NCBI GenBank assembly: GCA_023418095.1
Contig: JAEZDL010000203.1
Coordinates: forward strand, 1-6,026
Length of the DNA stretch: 6,026 bases
From: Bacteroidota bacterium
GTDB taxonomy: Bacteria > Bacteroidota > Bacteroidia > Flavobacteriales_F > PHOS-HE28
Direction: 5' to 3'
Shown: positions 4,662 to 6,026 of the stretch, piece after piece
How the letters are laid out: each line of letters opens with the position of its first letter
Position numbering within the stretch: position 1 is the first letter of the stretch
Made by a program: the position numbers and the translations under genes
Notes under the pieces: model-generated
Told to the model about the DNA's origin: nothing
The model's input: the letters and a program-made list of their open reading frames with translations, nothing else
Database searches by the model: none

Positions 4662-6026
4662 GTTCGAACGGTATGAATATCCTGAATGTACTTCCCTTCC
4701 CGGGTTCGCTTTCCACCTCCACGCGCCCGCCGTGGCGTTGTATAACGCTCTTTACATAACTAAGGCCAAGACCGAAGCCTTTCGTATTATGCACATCACC
4801 GGTGGGCACCCGATAAAGTTTATCAAAGATCTTGGACAATTCGGATCGGGGAATGCCTATCCCATTGTCGGTCACACTGATTTGGATCCCTTCATCGGTA
4901 CTGCGCGTGGCGATGAGGATCCGTGGTTCACGCACACTGTATTTGATCGCGTTATCGATCAGGTTGTACAATGAATTGGTAAGATGCGTCCGATCGCCGT
5001 GCAGGTGATGGATCTCAGCCTGCAGGTCCAGTTCCACACGTCCGTTGCGCCGCGATACCTGTATGCTGCTGCTTTTCACCACATCGCGTATCACGGCATG
5101 CAGGTCAAGTTCCACCCGCTTGAGCAGCATGGCACCACTGTCCAGCACCGCGCTCTGCAGCACGTTCTCCACCAGCGATCCGAGACGTTTGTTCTCATCG
5201 CGGATCATCGTCACGAACTTGCGCGCCTGTTGATCGTCCTGCGGAATGGATGGATCGGTAAGTGCTTCGCAGGCGAGGGAGATCGTGCTGATCGGCGTCT
5301 TCAGTTCATGGGTCAGGTTGTTCACCAGGTCATTGCGTATATCGTTGATCCGCTTCTGCCTGAAGATCGTACGCATGGTATGGAAGAAGGCTACCACGAT
5401 GATGATGATGAAGACCACGGAGATCACGATCATCGGGAGCATGCTGCGCAGCAGCAATTGGTTCTCGCCGGGGAAAAGAACGTGCAGGTGGAATTCCGGC
5501 CCCACCAGATCGTACCGGAACAACCTTTCGCGGTGCTCGATGTTCTTCAGTTGCTCCTCCTGGTCGCGGTATTCCACCGGGATCAGAACTGGTTCGTACT
5601 TGCCGGTGAACACCGCGTACCCATTGTCCTCCGGAAGCCCGTGTGCTTCGAATTCCTCCTTCACGATCTTGTCCAGTACGCTCAGATCGATCCGGTTCTC
5701 AGGCTCTGTCTGCCACCTGGATGCGAGTATGCTTCGCACCATCACCGATACAAGCTCCTCATGTTCCTTCTGGCCCAGCGGCCAACCGTCGCTCCCGTAC
5801 GAGGGCAGATCCGCACGTTCCGTATGGCTGTTGTGCGCATGCGGGCGGCGCAGGGTATCGAGCCGTAACAGAAGCCTGCGGCCCGCTTCATAATTCTCAA
5901 GGAACTGGAATTTCTCCTGTCGCTCGAGCCGCTCGCTGATGGCGAAAAGTGCGTTGGAAACCCCCTGGTCGAATTGATCCTGTTTCAGGCGGATGTTGTT
6001 CAGCATCCACAATACCTGGATCACCA
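4624..6026 (-). CDS. Membrane sensor histidine kinase (RprX-like), N-terminus outside window
   Basis: The frame runs from the right edge to the TGA at 4626-4624, with 466 complete codons seen. Numbering from the first complete codon (6024), the first residues (VIQVLWMLNNIRLKQDQFDQ) look like the end of an N-terminal membrane span. The start codon and first half of that span are therefore missing, and the GTG at 6024 is probably internal. An extracytoplasmic sensor region follows (about 12-192), then a second span (about 196-214, rich in Ile/Val). The kinase core is complete: H-box LTHELKTP with phospho-acceptor His239, N-box LYNLIDNAIKYS with Asn354 and Asn358, G1 box DNGIG (386-390), F-box IFDKLYR, and G2 box GFGLGLS (416-422). 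It should autophosphorylate and pass phosphate to the overlapping regulator gene product. The sensor region shows no domain I can name, so the signal is unknown. The layout matches RprX-type kinases of Bacteroidota. Confidence 0.95.
   Translation of the reverse strand, partial: VIQVLWMLNNIRLKQDQFDQGVSNALFAISERLERQEKFQFLENYEAGRRLLLRLDTLRRPHAHNSHTERADLPSYGSDGWPLGQKEHEELVSVMVRSILASRWQTEPENRIDLSVLDKIVKEEFEAHGLPEDNGYAVFTGKYEPVLIPVEYRDQEEQLKNIEHRERLFRYDLVGPEFHLHVLFPGENQLLLRSMLPMIVISVVFIIIIVVAFFHTMRTIFRQKRINDIRNDLVNNLTHELKTPISTISLACEALTDPSIPQDDQQARKFVTMIRDENKRLGSLVENVLQSAVLDSGAMLLKRVELDLHAVIRDVVKSSSIQVSRRNGRVELDLQAEIHHLHGDRTHLTNSLYNLIDNAIKYSVREPRILIATRSTDEGIQISVTDNGIGIPRSELSKIFDKLYRVPTGDVHNTKGFGLGLSYVKSVIQRHGGRVEVESEPGKGSTFRIFIPFEHVREQQVAAGGR

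Noticed and set aside
5398..5412. ATGATGATGATG-like simple repeat
   Set aside because: It is a run of Ile ATC codons on the minus strand within the second membrane span of the kinase, with no sign of variable length.
4984..5868. A 294-codon plus-strand open frame inside the kinase gene
   Set aside because: It is antisense to the kinase core whose H, N, G1 and G2 boxes are all intact. Its His/Gln/Val-rich product is typical of a shadow frame.
6022..6024. GTG at the right edge as the kinase start codon
   Set aside because: The residues after it look like the second half of a membrane span leading into the sensor region, so the true start lies beyond the window.
3960..6026. Assigning the symbols rprX and rprY
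   Set aside because: The resemblance is to the general type. Without an alignment or the full kinase N-terminus, orthology cannot be shown.

Overview
The window is most likely a chromosomal segment of a Bacteroidota bacterium, probably a Flavobacteriales-type organism with a moderately high GC content (mid-50s % by eye). The main reasons are a secreted cysteine-rich protein built from 'P-x-N-D-x-C' modules, a histidine kinase / OmpR-type regulator pair resembling the RprX/RprY group, a Bacteroidota-style single-span TonB-like protein, and start sites without clear Shine-Dalgarno sequences. No mobile element, CRISPR array, tRNA or rRNA is visible.

Layout. Positions 1-2191 (minus) hold the first 730 codons of a large secreted modular protein. 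It is open to the left edge, so its C-terminus is missing. A 230-bp gene-free divergent region (2192-2421) separates it from a plus-strand short-chain dehydrogenase/reductase (SDR)-like gene (2422-3198). That gene runs tail to tail into a minus-strand cluster, and the two stop codons share a TTAA at 3195-3198. Read 5' to 3', the cluster is a sensor histidine kinase (4624-6026, N-terminus beyond the right edge), a response regulator (3960-4661, overlapping the kinase gene by 38 nt) and a TonB C-terminal-domain protein (3195-3917).

How the genes fit together. The kinase and regulator have all the expected phosphotransfer residues and should form one two-component system. The close downstream TonB-like gene suggests an operon linking envelope sensing to an envelope protein, but this is inferred from spacing only. 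A 12-bp hairpin lies in the regulator/TonB spacer and covers the likely TonB start codon. The SDR-like protein has a recognisable fold, but Ser and Arg replace the catalytic Tyr and Lys. The secreted protein is probably an adhesin or other surface/extracellular structural protein. Nothing in it identifies an enzyme.

The points most worth a second look are the ungapped tandem 121-residue repeat in the secreted protein, the degenerate SDR active site, the intercistronic hairpin, and a roughly five-fold excess of the tetramer GATC throughout the window. I found no clear case of a wholly new multi-gene system.
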